Program-made: the position numbers and the translations under genes
Notes under the pieces: generated by a model
Database searches by the model: none
Told to the model about the DNA's origin: nothing
What the model saw: the letters and a program-made list of their open reading frames with translations, nothing else
In this document: piece after piece, positions 1-9,359 of the stretch
Layout: each line of letters opens with the position of its first letter
Numbering within the stretch: the first letter of the stretch is position 1
From: Sva-07 sp963716095
GTDB taxonomy: Bacteria; Actinomycetota; Acidimicrobiia; Acidimicrobiales; Ilumatobacteraceae
NCBI GenBank assembly: GCA_963716095.1
Contig: CAVQSV010000011.1
Span: forward strand, 186,001 to 250,000
Direction: 5' to 3'
Length of the DNA: 64,000 bases

Positions 1-125
1 TGGTGCTTGAGGTGATCCTCGGGGAACTCCTCGTACACCTCGTTCCAGTCGCGAAGACGCACCGGGACCGGGCGCCGCTCGGGCGTCTCACGCTCCCACT
101 TCAGAAATCCGGTCGGTTCTCCCAT
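1..125 (-). CDS. gltD: Glutamate synthase small subunit, N-terminal fragment
   Basis: Only the first 41 codons are inside the window; the gene runs off the left edge. The reading starts MGEPTGFLKWERETPERR, the typical opening of the NADPH-dependent small subunit of glutamate synthase, which passes electrons to GltB for making glutamate from glutamine and 2-oxoglutarate. The ATG (123-125) lies one base downstream of the gltB stop codon (127-129), so gltB and gltD form one operon and are probably translationally coupled. The identification rests on this short N-terminus and on the gltB neighbour. Confidence 0.85.
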   Translation of the reverse strand, partial: MGEPTGFLKWERETPERRPVPVRLRDWNEVYEEFPEDHLKH

Positions 126-126
126 G

Positions 127-3100
127 TCAGGCCCTCGCTGCTTCCATGATCTTGTCGACAGTGGCTGCTTCGTCGAGGCCGGCGGCCTCGCACTCGGCGA
201 TCACGGTGAGTACTCGTTGATAGTCCTTGGGCATCACCTTGCGGAACGAGCCGACCGACGCTGTCCCAGTCGTCGAGGAGCCGCTCGGCGACCGCTGATC
301 CCGTGAGGTCGAGGTGTCGGCGAACGGTTTCGGCGAGGAACTCACGGTCGACATCGTCGAGCGCCTGGAGCTCGACCATTTCGTAGTTGACCTTGCTGGC
401 GAACACCTCGGTCGGGTCGTAGACGTAGGCGATGCCACCGGACATGCCGGCACCGAAGTTCCGGCCGGTCGGCCCGAGCACCACGACGCGGCCACCGGTC
501 ATGTACTCACATCCGTGGTCGCCGACACCTTCGCTCACTGCGGTGGCACCGGAGTTGCGAACGCAGAAGCGCTCGCCGACGATGCCCCGCAGGAAGATCT
601 CGCCACCGGTTGCGCCGTAGCCGATCACGTTGCCGGCGATGATCTCGTCTTCGGCGACGAATGGGGCAAACGGGTGCGGGTGCACGATGACGCGCCCGCC
701 CGAGAGGCCCTTTCCGACGTAGTCGTTGGCGTCGCCGACCAAACGGATCTGGACGCCGGCCGGCACGAAGGCACCCAGGCTCTGCCCGGCCGATCCGGTC
801 AGAGTGATGTCGATCGTGCCGTCGGGCAGACCAGCGCCCTTCCACTTCTTGGTGACCTCGTGGCCGAGCAGGGTGCCGACCGTTCGGTTGACGTTTCGCA
901 CCGGCAGATCGATCGAGACGTGGTGGCCGTCTTCGATCGCGGGTTGCGACAGCTCGATGAGCTGCTGATCGAGGGCCTCGTCGAGACCGTGGTCTTGGCC
1001 GACGCTCTGGATGAACGTCTGCTCGTAGGGATTCTGCGGGACGGCGAGGATCGGGCTGATGTCGAGCCCGGACGCCTTCCAATGGGCGATGGCCCGACGG
1101 GCGTCGAGCGCTTCCACATGGCCGATCATCTCGTCCATCGTGCGGAAGCCGAGTTCGGCCATCAACTCGCGCACCTCCTCGGCGACGTACTCGAAGAACG
1201 TCTCGACGAACTCCGGTGTGCCGCTGTAGCGGGAGCGCAACTCGGGGTTCTGGGTGGCGATTCCGACGGGGCAGGTGTCGAGGTGGCAGACCCGCATCAT
1301 GATGCAGCCCGACACCACGAGCGGTGCCGTGGCAAATCCGTACTCCTCGGCACCCAACAGCGCAGCGATCACGACGTCACGACCGGTCTTCATCTGACCA
1401 TCGGCCTGGACGACGATCCGATCGCGCAGCCCGTTGAGCAGCAGTGTCTGTTGGGTCTCGGCGAGGCCGAGCTCCCATGGGCCACCTGCATGCTTGAGCG
1501 ACGTGAGCGGGCTCGCACCGGTACCCCCGTCGTGGCCCGAGATCAGCACCACGTCGGCCTTGGCCTTCGAGACACCAGCGGCGACCGTGCCGACCCCGGT
1601 CTCGGCGACGAGCTTGACGTGCACACGAGCCGATGGGTTGGCGTTCTTGAGGTCGTGGATGAGCTGCTTGAGATCCTCGATCGAATAGATGTCGTGGTGC
1701 GGCGGCGGGCTGATCAGCCCGACGCCGGGCGTCGAGTGGCGGGTGGCCGCGATCCACGGATACACCTTGTGCCCCGGGAGCTGGCCACCCTCACCGGGCT
1801 TGGCGCCCTGGGCCATCTTGATCTGGATGTCGTCCGAGTTCGTCAGATACTCCGACGTCACCCCGAAACGACCCGAGGCGACCTGCTTGATCGACGAGCG
1901 GCGCTCGGGGTCGTAGAGCCGGTCGACATCTTCGCCGCCTTCACCGGTGTTCGACTTGGCACCGAGCCGGTTCATCGCGATCGCGAGCGTCTCGTGTGCC
2001 TCGGCCGAGATCGACCCGTAGCTCATCGCGCCGGTCGAGAACCGCTTGAGGATCTCGCTGATCGGTTCGACCTCGTCGAGCGGAACCGACGGTCGATCGT
2101 CGGCGAACTCGAACAAGCCGCGCAGGGTCATCAGCTTCTCGGACTGGTCGTCGACCTTGGCGGTGTACTCCTTGAAGATGTCGTAGCGCTTCGCACGCGC
2201 CGCGTGCTGGAGCTTGAACACCGTCTCGGGGTTGAAGAGGTGCAGTTCGCCTTCACGGCGCCACTGGTACTCGCCGCCCAATTCGAGCTTGCGGTGGGCC
2301 CGCTCCTCGGGTCGCGTGGGGTTGGCCATTTCATGGCGAGCGGCGACCTCGGCGGCGATCTGGTCGAGATCGATACCGCCGAGCTGCGAGATCGTGCCGG
2401 TGAAGTACGTGTCGACGACGTTCTTGCCGAGGCCGATCGCCTCGAAGATCTGAGCGCCGGTGTACGACGCCACCGTCGACACGCCCATCTTGGACATGAC
2501 CTTGAGCACGCCCTTGCCACAGGCCTTGATGTAGTTCTTGACCGCCTTGTCGGGGTCCATCGCACCGAGGCCGTGCATCTCCTCGGCGATCAGGTCCTCG
2601 ATCGACTCGAAGGCGAGATACGGATTGATCGCGCCTGCGCCGTAGCCGACCAGGAGCGCCATGTGGTGCACTTCGCGTGCGTCGCCGGCCTCGACGATGA
2701 GACCGGCCATGGTGCGCTGCTTGGTGCGCACCAGGTGATGGTGTACCGCAGCGGTCAGCAGCAATGACGGGATGGGAGCGTCGACGGTGTCGGCGTTGCG
2801 GTCGGACAGCACGATGATGCGGGTGCCCTGCTCGATGGCATCGGATGCTTCCTGGCAGATCCTGTCGAGTGCCGATCGCAGCCCGTCGCCTCCGTCGGCC
2901 ACACGATAGAGCCCGGAGAGCACCCTGGCCTGCAGGCCCGGGCGGGTTCCGTCGTCGTTGATGTGGATGATCTTGGCGAGTTCGTCGTTGTCGATGATCG
3001 GGAACGGCAGCGACAGCTGGCGACAGCTCTCTGGTCCGGGCTCGAGCAGGTTTGCTTCGGGACCGACCGACGAGGACACCGCCGTGACGACCTCCTCGCG

Positions 3101-4672
3101 GATTGCATCCAACGGCGGGTTGGTCACCTGGGCAAACAGCTGCTTGAAGTAGTCGAACAGCAGACGCGGTCGCTCGGACAGCACCGCGAGCGGAGTGTCG
3201 GTACCCATCGATCCGAGCGCTTCTCCCCCACTGGCAGCCATCGGAGTGATCAGGATCTTCAGTTCCTCGTGGGTGTAGCCGAACATCTGCTGACGTCGGA
3301 GCACGCTGTCGTGGCTGAACACGATGTGTTCGCGCGCAGGCAGGTCGGCCAACGCCACCATCCCCTGCTCCAGCCACTCACCGTACGGGTGGAGTGCGGC
3401 GAGCTCGGACTTGATCTCGTCGTCGCTGACGATGCGCCCCTGGCGGGTGTCGATCAGGAACATCTTGCCGGGTTGCAGCCGGCCCTTGGCCACGACCTTC
3501 GACGGCTCGACGTCGATCACGCCGACCTCGGACGCCATGACGACGAGATCGTCGTCGGTCACCCAGTACCGGCTGGGCCGGAGCCCGTTGCGATCGAGCA
3601 CGGCGCCGATCATGTCGCCATCGGTGAACGTGACGCTCGCCGGGCCGTCCCAGGGCTCCATCATCGCAGCGTGGAACCGATAGAAGTCGCGCTGCTCCTG
3701 CGACATGGTCTCGTGGTTCTCCCATGCCTCGGGAATCATCATCAGCATGGCGTGGTGAATCGGGTAGCCGCCGAGGTGCAACAGCTCCAGCACCTCGTCG
3801 AAACGGGCGGTGTCCGACGAACCGGGCGTGCAGATCGGGAACGAACGGTCGATACCCGGGAGCAGCTCGCTCTCGAGCATCGCTTCTCGTGCCCGCATCC
3901 AGTTCTGGTTGCCCTGCACGGTGTTGATCTCACCGTTGTGCGCGACGAACCGGTACGGGTGCGCGAGCGGCCAGGACGGGAACGTGTTGGTGGAGAAGCG
4001 CGAGTGCACCAGCAGGAGTGCCGACTCGACGCGTGGGTCCAGCAGGTCGGGGAAGAACTCGCTCAGCTGCGGGGTGGTGAGCATGCCCTTGTAGACGATC
4101 GTGCGTGACGAGAGCGACGCGAAGTAGGTGTCGAGTTCGCCCTCGAGTTCACGACGGCTGCGCTTGCGCGCCACGAATGCCTTGCGGTCGAGATCGATGC
4201 CGGTCGCACCGTCTGGATCGGACACGAAGAGCTGCTTGAAGGTCGGCATCGCCGCACGAGCGGTCTGGCCCAGGCACTCCGGATTGACCGGGAGGTCACG
4301 CCAACCCAGCACCGTGAGCCCAACCTCTTCGACGGTCGCCTCGATCGCCGCGATCGCCTTGTCACACGGGATCGGATCGGCGGGCAGGAACGCGGTGCCG
4401 GCGGCGTAGGCACCCGCCGCAGGCAGTTCGAAGTCGACGACGGCTCGCAAGAACGCGTCGGGCACCTGGATCAGGATGCCGGCGCCATCACCCGTGTCCG
4501 GCTCGGCGCCGGTGGCACCGCGGTGTTCCATGTTGGTGAGCGCCTTGAGCCCGGTGAGCACGAGCTCGTTCGAGCGCACGCCCTTCAGATGGGCGACGAA
4601 CGACACCCCGCAGGAGTCGTGCTCGTTCCGTGGGTCGTACAGGGCGATCGGGCCCGGGGGCTGCTGCATCAT
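127..4672 (-). CDS. gltB: Glutamate synthase large subunit (one apparent frameshift)
   Basis: About 1,514 residues once one base is skipped, normal for GltB. The chosen ATG (4670-4672, followed by a second ATG) puts the class II amidotransferase cysteine at residue 21 (motif NEHDSCGVSF), to be exposed by propeptide cleavage. The order is glutaminase domain, central domain, FMN/2-oxoglutarate synthase domain with the three-cysteine 3Fe-4S loop (CIMMRVCHLDTCPVG), then the GXGXG C-terminal domain. Near 246-256 the frame shifts by one extra base: one frame ends in DDWDSVG, while the expected tail FRKVMPKDYQRVL reads in the next frame and stops at 127. The rest is intact, so a consensus error is more likely than a true mutation. 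It makes glutamate in the cytoplasm together with GltD. Confidence 0.93.
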
Positions 4673-4872
4673 CACATCCGCGTGTCTCGAGATTGCACGG
4701 TCCCCGTGGGGATACCGGTCGTCGATGACCGGTGGAAGCGGTCGACGATGACCTGCTCGCACGGGGTGCTCGAGACAACATTGGCTCGAGTCGGGGGAAG
4801 TCACAGCATAGAGGCCCAACCTGCCGCTGCGAAAGTTCGTTCGCTCGTGATCGCGGCGACCAGACTCGGGCG

Positions 4873-5679
4873 ATGAGTCACGCGCACCGTGCCACAGCGG
4901 CCGACGGAACCTCGATTGCCTGGAGCCGTACCGGTACTGGCGACCCGGTGGTCATGGTCCACGGCATCACCGAGTCCGCTGCTGCGTTCGATCCTGTCAC
5001 CGAGCGGCTGGCCACGGGGCACTCCGTGATCACCCTCGACCTGCGTGGCCACGGCGAGTCGGGCCGATCAGAGTCGTATGACCTCGCCGCCATGGCCACC
5101 GACGTTGCTGCGGTGATGGCCGCAACCGGCGTCGAGCGGCCCCACCTCGTCGGCCACTCACTCGGCGGCGCCGTCGTCACCGCGGCGGGTTCGATGCTCG
5201 ACGTGGCGAGCGTGGTCGACATCGATCAGTCATTGCAGCTCGACGCGTTCAAGGAGCAGCTGGCGCCGGCCGAGGCGATGCTGCGCGACCCCGAGCAGTA
5301 CCAGCTCGTGATCGATGCGATGTTCGAGATGATGATGGGCGACGTCCTCGAGGCGTCAGAGGCGCAGCGCGTCAACGCGCTGCGCCGAGCGGATCACGAG
5401 GTGGTGCTCGGTGCCTGGGAGTTGTTGCTCACCCAACCCGTCGAGGAGATCGCTGCAGCTGTCGACGCCGCGCTCGCTGGGTATGCCGGCCGGGCGGTGC
5501 CGTACCTCGCGCTGTTCGGCCTCGATCCCGGCGACGGCTACGGCGACTGGCTGTCCGGGCGAATCCCTGGAGCCGAGGTCGAGTATTGGGCCGACGATGA
5601 CCGACCGTTCGGCCACTATCCACACCTGGTCGACCCGGACCGCTTCGTCGCCCGCCTCCGCCGGTTCTGGGACGGCTGA
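4873..5679 (+). CDS. Alpha/beta hydrolase
   Basis: A 268-residue alpha/beta-hydrolase-fold protein. The oxyanion-hole region VMVHGI is near residue 29, the nucleophile elbow GHSLGG places Ser96, and the C-terminal GHYPHLVDP supplies the likely catalytic His. The ATG at 4873 is preferred over an upstream in-frame ATG because homology-like sequence only begins at MSHAHRATAADG. It is divergent from gltB and convergent with the crotonase at 5773. The substrate cannot be told from sequence; esterase, lactonase or C-C hydrolase are all possible. Confidence 0.8.
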   Translation: MSHAHRATAADGTSIAWSRTGTGDPVVMVHGITESAAAFDPVTERLATGHSVITLDLRGHGESGRSESYDLAAMATDVAAVMAATGVERPHLVGHSLGGAVVTAAGSMLDVASVVDIDQSLQLDAFKEQLAPAEAMLRDPEQYQLVIDAMFEMMMGDVLEASEAQRVNALRRADHEVVLGAWELLLTQPVEEIAAAVDAALAGYAGRAVPYLALFGLDPGDGYGDWLSGRIPGAEVEYWADDDRPFGHYPHLVDPDRFVARLRRFWDG

Positions 5680-5772
5680 CCAGCGACCGACTGCCCGTTC
5701 GGCGCGAGGCCCGACAGCGAGGTTCGACGTCGCTGCTCACACAGATCGACGTGCCGGGCCGACGGGACGCGG

Positions 5773-6594
5773 TCAGACGTCGGCGTAGACCGCCGGGCGC
5801 TTCTCGAAGCCGGCCATCACTGCTTCGATCTGGTTCGGTGTGCCGATCTGGGCGCCGATCAGGCGTCGCTCCTCCGCGAACTGCTCGGCGGCACCGTCGC
5901 TGGCGATCCGATTGAAGAGCGACTTGGCGCCGCGCACCGCGCCCGGGCTCATGCCGGCGATCTCGTGTGCCATCGCCATCGCATCGGTCTTCGGGTCGTC
6001 GCTCAACTTGGTGACCAGGCCCATCTCGGCGCCTTCGGCGCCCGAGAAGACCCGGGCGGTGAAGGTGAGCTCCTTCGCGATGTCGGGGCGAACCAGCTTC
6101 GACAGGATGAATGTGCCGGTCATGTCCGGCACGAGACCCCAGTAGACCTCGCGCACCGACATCTTCGTGTCGGGGTGCACGATGCGGATGTCCGCACCGA
6201 GCGCGATCTGGAGGCCGCCGCCGAGTGCGTGTCCGTGAACTGCGGCGATCACCGGAACCTCGAGTTCCTGCCACACCCAGCACACCTGCTGGCCGAGGTG
6301 GGTGATCCGACCGTCCTTCATCTGGCCCGGATTTCCGTCGGAGCGCGTCGCCGCGCTCTCGGCATCGTCGCCGCCCGCCATGGCCTGGAACGACGAGAAG
6401 TCGAGGCCGGCACAGAACGAGGCGCCGTCACCTGACAGCACAACGGCGCGCAGCCCCGTCTCGGACTTCAACTGCTCACCGGCCTCGGCGATTGCGGTGA
6501 ACATGGCATTGTCGAGGGCGTTGCGCTTGTCGGCGCGGTTGAACACGACATCGGCAACGCCGTCGGTGATGGAGATGAGCACGCGGTCGGACAT
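5773..6594 (-). CDS. Crotonase-family protein (enoyl-CoA hydratase or dienoyl-CoA isomerase type)
   Basis: 273 residues of crotonase fold. The CoA oxyanion hole is formed by SFCAGLDFSS (about residue 60) and HALGGGLQIALGAD (about 122-135). The acidic residues are Glu149 and Asp157, eight apart (REVYWGLVPD). That is the spacing of the catalytic Glu/Asp pair of delta3,5-delta2,4-dienoyl-CoA isomerase (ECH1), so isomerase activity is a reasonable guess, but simple hydratase activity is not excluded. It is the last gene of a minus-strand run (GntR regulator, FMN dehydrogenase, nitroreductase, crotonase), 58 bp after the nitroreductase. Confidence 0.82.
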   Translation of the reverse strand: MSDRVLISITDGVADVVFNRADKRNALDNAMFTAIAEAGEQLKSETGLRAVVLSGDGASFCAGLDFSSFQAMAGGDDAESAATRSDGNPGQMKDGRITHLGQQVCWVWQELEVPVIAAVHGHALGGGLQIALGADIRIVHPDTKMSVREVYWGLVPDMTGTFILSKLVRPDIAKELTFTARVFSGAEGAEMGLVTKLSDDPKTDAMAMAHEIAGMSPGAVRGAKSLFNRIASDGAAEQFAEERRLIGAQIGTPNQIEAVMAGFEKRPAVYADV

Positions 6595-6652
6595 GGACGA
6601 GAGTCTCGCATCCGCAGCCGCAACAGGACGAACGGACCCGCTCGGCTGCCGG

Positions 6653-7303
6653 CTACCAGGCGTCCCAGTGGAGCACCGTGTCGAGCGGGAGACGCTTGGC
6701 GAGTTTGAAGTCGGTGCCGATCGTGTACGCGATCGGGAACAGCCCGGCCTGGGTGTACCGCTCGAAGGGAATGCCGAGCAACTCGGCAGCTTCGGCTTCG
6801 CCGCCGTCCATCAGGTGGATCGTGGTCCACGCCGAGCCCATCGCCCGCTCTCGCAGCGCCATCATGAAACTCCACACGGCAGGCAGGATCGACCCCCACT
6901 GCGACGCTCCCGCAAACGCCGGCACGCCGTCGAGGCGGCCTTCGATGCACGGAATCAGCAGCATCGGTGCACGGTGGAAGTTCTCGGCGAGGTAGGTGGC
7001 CGAATCGGTGATGCGATCCTTCTGCTCGTGGCGCAGGTCCCCCGGCTCGTACTGATTGGAGCGCGCCATCGCGGCGTACTTGGCGAAGTTCCGGGCGTAG
7101 ATGTCGGCGATCGCCTGCTTCTTGGCAGGGTCCTCGACGATCACGAACTGCCATCCCTGGCTGTTCGAGCCCGTCGGTGCCTGCAGGGCGATCTCGAGAC
7201 ACTCCTCGACGACGGCGCGGTCGACCGGCCGATCGAAGTCCAGCCGTTTGCGGACCGAGCGGGTCGTCGTGAGGACTTCGTCAGCGGACAGGTGGAGCTG
7301 CAT
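6653..7303 (-). CDS. Nitroreductase-family flavoprotein
   Basis: A 216-residue FMN-dependent nitroreductase-fold protein. TTTRSVRKRLDFDRP near the N-terminus and APTGSNSQGWQF (about residues 47-58) are the phosphate/FMN-binding stretches; IPFERYTQAGLFPIAYTIG is typical of the C-terminal half. The ATG at 7301-7303 is chosen because upstream in-frame sequence is the shifted tail of the neighbouring FMN dehydrogenase. The gene begins 17 bp after that gene's true stop, so the two are probably co-transcribed. A close paralogue lies at 61157-61795 and shares the N-terminal motif LSADEVLTTTRSVRKRLD. The substrate is unknown. Confidence 0.85.
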   Translation of the reverse strand: MQLHLSADEVLTTTRSVRKRLDFDRPVDRAVVEECLEIALQAPTGSNSQGWQFVIVEDPAKKQAIADIYARNFAKYAAMARSNQYEPGDLRHEQKDRITDSATYLAENFHRAPMLLIPCIEGRLDGVPAFAGASQWGSILPAVWSFMMALRERAMGSAWTTIHLMDGGEAEAAELLGIPFERYTQAGLFPIAYTIGTDFKLAKRLPLDTVLHWDAW

Positions 7304-7320
7304 CCGCCGAGTGTCGCAGT

Positions 7321-8540
7321 TCAGCTGTTGCGTCGTCGTACCAGCGAACGATCGATCTCGCCGATCGTTCGCACGCCCGAGCAGCGCCATCGTGCGCTCC
7401 AGTGCCCTCGCGCATGAACTCGAGCAGTTGATCGACCCCACGTTCACCTGCAGCGCCCAACGCGTACAGGTACGGGCGACCCATCGAGACCGCGTCGGCT
7501 CCGAGGGCGATTGCCTTCACGATGTCGCTCCCCCGCCGGACCCCGCCATCGCAGATGATGGCGGCACCGTCGGCGATCTCGTCGCGTACGGGTTCGACGA
7601 GGTCGATCGGCACCGGCGCGTCGTCGAGTTGCCGACCACCGTGGTTCGACAGGCCGATGCCGTCGACTCCCGCCGCGACTGCCTGTTTGGCGTCGGCGAC
7701 GGTCTGGATGCCTTTGAGCACGATCGGCCCATCCCAGACCGATCGCAGCCACTCGACGTCGTCCCACGACAGCGCCGGATCGAATTGACGCGCCATGTGC
7801 TCCGACAGCGTGATCGCACTGCTGCCGTCTTCATCGCTGAGGCCGACGACGTTGGCGAACGTGATCGGTTCGTTTCGGAGGAAGTCGCCAGGTCCACGCA
7901 GGATGGATCGCACCGTCGACGAGTCGTGCCGGGGCCGATCTTCGGGGGGAGCGTCATTCCCCGACGCACATCGCGTTCGCGCCGGCCCAGCACTGCGGTG
8001 TCGACGGTGAGCCACACCGCCGTGTAGCCGGCGACTTTCGAGCGAGCGACCAGTTCCTTGACCGAGGCTTCGGTCGCGCCAGGTGTACATCTGGAACCAC
8101 TTGTCGCCGTTGCGCACCTCGGCGACCTCTTCGATCGAGCGTGTGCCCATGGTCGACAGCGACTACGGGATTCCGGCTCGATCTGCCGCACGAGCCACGG
8201 CGAGCTCGCCCTGCGAATCAGCGATTCGGGTGAACCCGGTGGGCGCGAGGATCGAGCGGAAGTGCCACCGGACGACCGAGGAGCGTCGTCGAGGTGTCGA
8301 GATCGCTGACGTCGCGGAGCACGCGCGGCTCGAACTCGTAGTGGGCGAAGGCGTCGACGTTGCGCTGCGATCGTACGTTCGTCCTCGGCACCGCCGTCGA
8401 TGTAGTCGAAGACACCGCGGGGAAGCCGCCGCTGTGCGATACGCCGGTGTCCTCGACGGAGACACACTGCTGCAGTCGGCGTTCGACCGGGTCGATGGTG
8501 TCCGATCGAACTGCACGACCGACCGGAACGTGTTGATCAT
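7321..8540 (-). pseudogene. FMN-dependent alpha-hydroxy-acid dehydrogenase, heavily frameshifted
   Basis: Pieces of an L-lactate/glycolate dehydrogenase-type flavoprotein can be followed through all three minus frames: MINTFRSVVQFDRTPST, GVFDYIDGGAEDE, NVDAFAHYEFEPRVLRD, LAPTGFTRIADSQGELA, MGTRSIEEVAEVRNGDKWF, KVAGYTAVWLTVDTAVLG and the FMN/substrate motifs SNHGGRQLDD and GADAVSMGRPYLY. The true end, GEIDRSLVRRRNS, stops at 7321. At least seven single-base shifts are needed, plus a TAG (8163-8165) where the family has Tyr (AGIP-stop-SLSTMG). Eight lesions in 1.2 kb is far above the rate elsewhere here, so this is either a recent pseudogene or a very poor consensus. It sits 31 bp after the GntR regulator. 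Confidence 0.8.
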
Positions 8541-8571
8541 CCCCACGGCCCCAGCGTACGGTCGTGAGCGG

Positions 8572-9297
8572 TCAATCCACGATGCGCAGCCCGCTGGGGG
8601 TCATCGACGGCTCTGCCTGAGGCAGGTCGACCACGAACTCGGTTCGATGGGCGGGGAACAGGTGCTCGCTGACGAGCACTGCCCTCCCGGCGGCGTCGGT
8701 GGTGATCCGCTGACAGCGCAACACCGGTGAACCAGCGGGCACACCGAGCAGCCGGGCATCGGCCTCGCCGACGAGGTCGGCGCCGATGGTCTGGGTCGCG
8801 CCGCGCAGCTCGACGTCGAGGAGCTCGTAGAAGGGTCGCCGTTCGACGTCCTTGCGTGACAGGTGCGCACCGAGTTCCGCCGGGCACCACACGGTGACCA
8901 CGGCGAACGGTTCACCGTCAGCGAGGTTGACGCGCTTCACTCGAAGGACCTGGTCGACGCCGAGAACCCGCTCGACACGCTCCGGTGCCGATTCGTACGC
9001 GAACTCCTCGATCTTGCGCTCGGACAGTTTGCCCACACCCTCGAGGTGCGACTCGATCGTGGCGAGCGATGCCAGGCTCTGCGGGACCGGCTCGGTGGCC
9101 ACGAACCACCCGAAACCCTGGCGGGCTGCGATCAGCCCGTCGTCGCGCACGAGTTCGAGTGCACGACGAATCGTCACTCGGGACGCCCCGAACTGGGTCG
9201 ACATCTCGGACTCGGACGGCAGCACCGACCCGGCCGGCGATCGACGAGCGAGCTCTCGCAGCTCGTCGGCGATCTCCTGATAGCGAATCTGTCGCAC
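8572..9297 (-). CDS. GntR-family (HutC type) transcriptional regulator with UTRA domain
   Basis: 241 residues: an N-terminal winged helix (PSESEMSTQFGASRVTIRRAL, within about 25-50) and a C-terminal UTRA effector domain ending near LFPAHRTEFVVDL. The start is set by a strong ribosome site, GGGAGGAACC directly before a GTG at 9295-9297; a GTG further upstream (9316-9318) has none. It is divergent from aconitase across a 61-bp gap and heads the minus-strand run of FMN dehydrogenase, nitroreductase and crotonase. It therefore probably controls that run and possibly aconitase (inference). The effector is unknown; HutC-type regulators usually bind small acids or sugar phosphates. Confidence 0.88.
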   Translation of the reverse strand: MRQIRYQEIADELRELARRSPAGSVLPSESEMSTQFGASRVTIRRALELVRDDGLIAARQGFGWFVATEPVPQSLASLATIESHLEGVGKLSERKIEEFAYESAPERVERVLGVDQVLRVKRVNLADGEPFAVVTVWCPAELGAHLSRKDVERRPFYELLDVELRGATQTIGADLVGEADARLLGVPAGSPVLRCQRITTDAAGRAVLVSEHLFPAHRTEFVVDLPQAEPSMTPSGLRIVD

Positions 9298-9320
9298 GGT
9301 TCCTCCCGGTGCCGCCACAC

Positions 9321-9359
9321 TGGTTGCGCGATCGGCAACTTGTATTATAGTTGTCTACA
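9321..9359 (+). promoter_or_regulatory. Probable promoter for leaderless aconitase mRNA
   Basis: TATTAT at 9343-9348 fits a -10 box; TGGTTG at 9321-9326 is a possible -35 at 16-bp spacing. The initiator ATG is at 9359, about where transcription should start, and there is no Shine-Dalgarno sequence, so the transcript would be leaderless. An outer TGTA...TACA pair overlaps the -10 box and could be a regulator site. Box assignment is by eye. Confidence 0.45.

Noticed and set aside
314..2767. 817-codon plus-strand open frame
   Set aside because: It is antisense to gltB, whose family motifs are unmistakable; the composition is that of a high-GC shadow frame.
4673..4872. Riboswitch or leader RNA upstream of gltB
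   Set aside because: No recognisable aptamer core; only scattered short inverted repeats.
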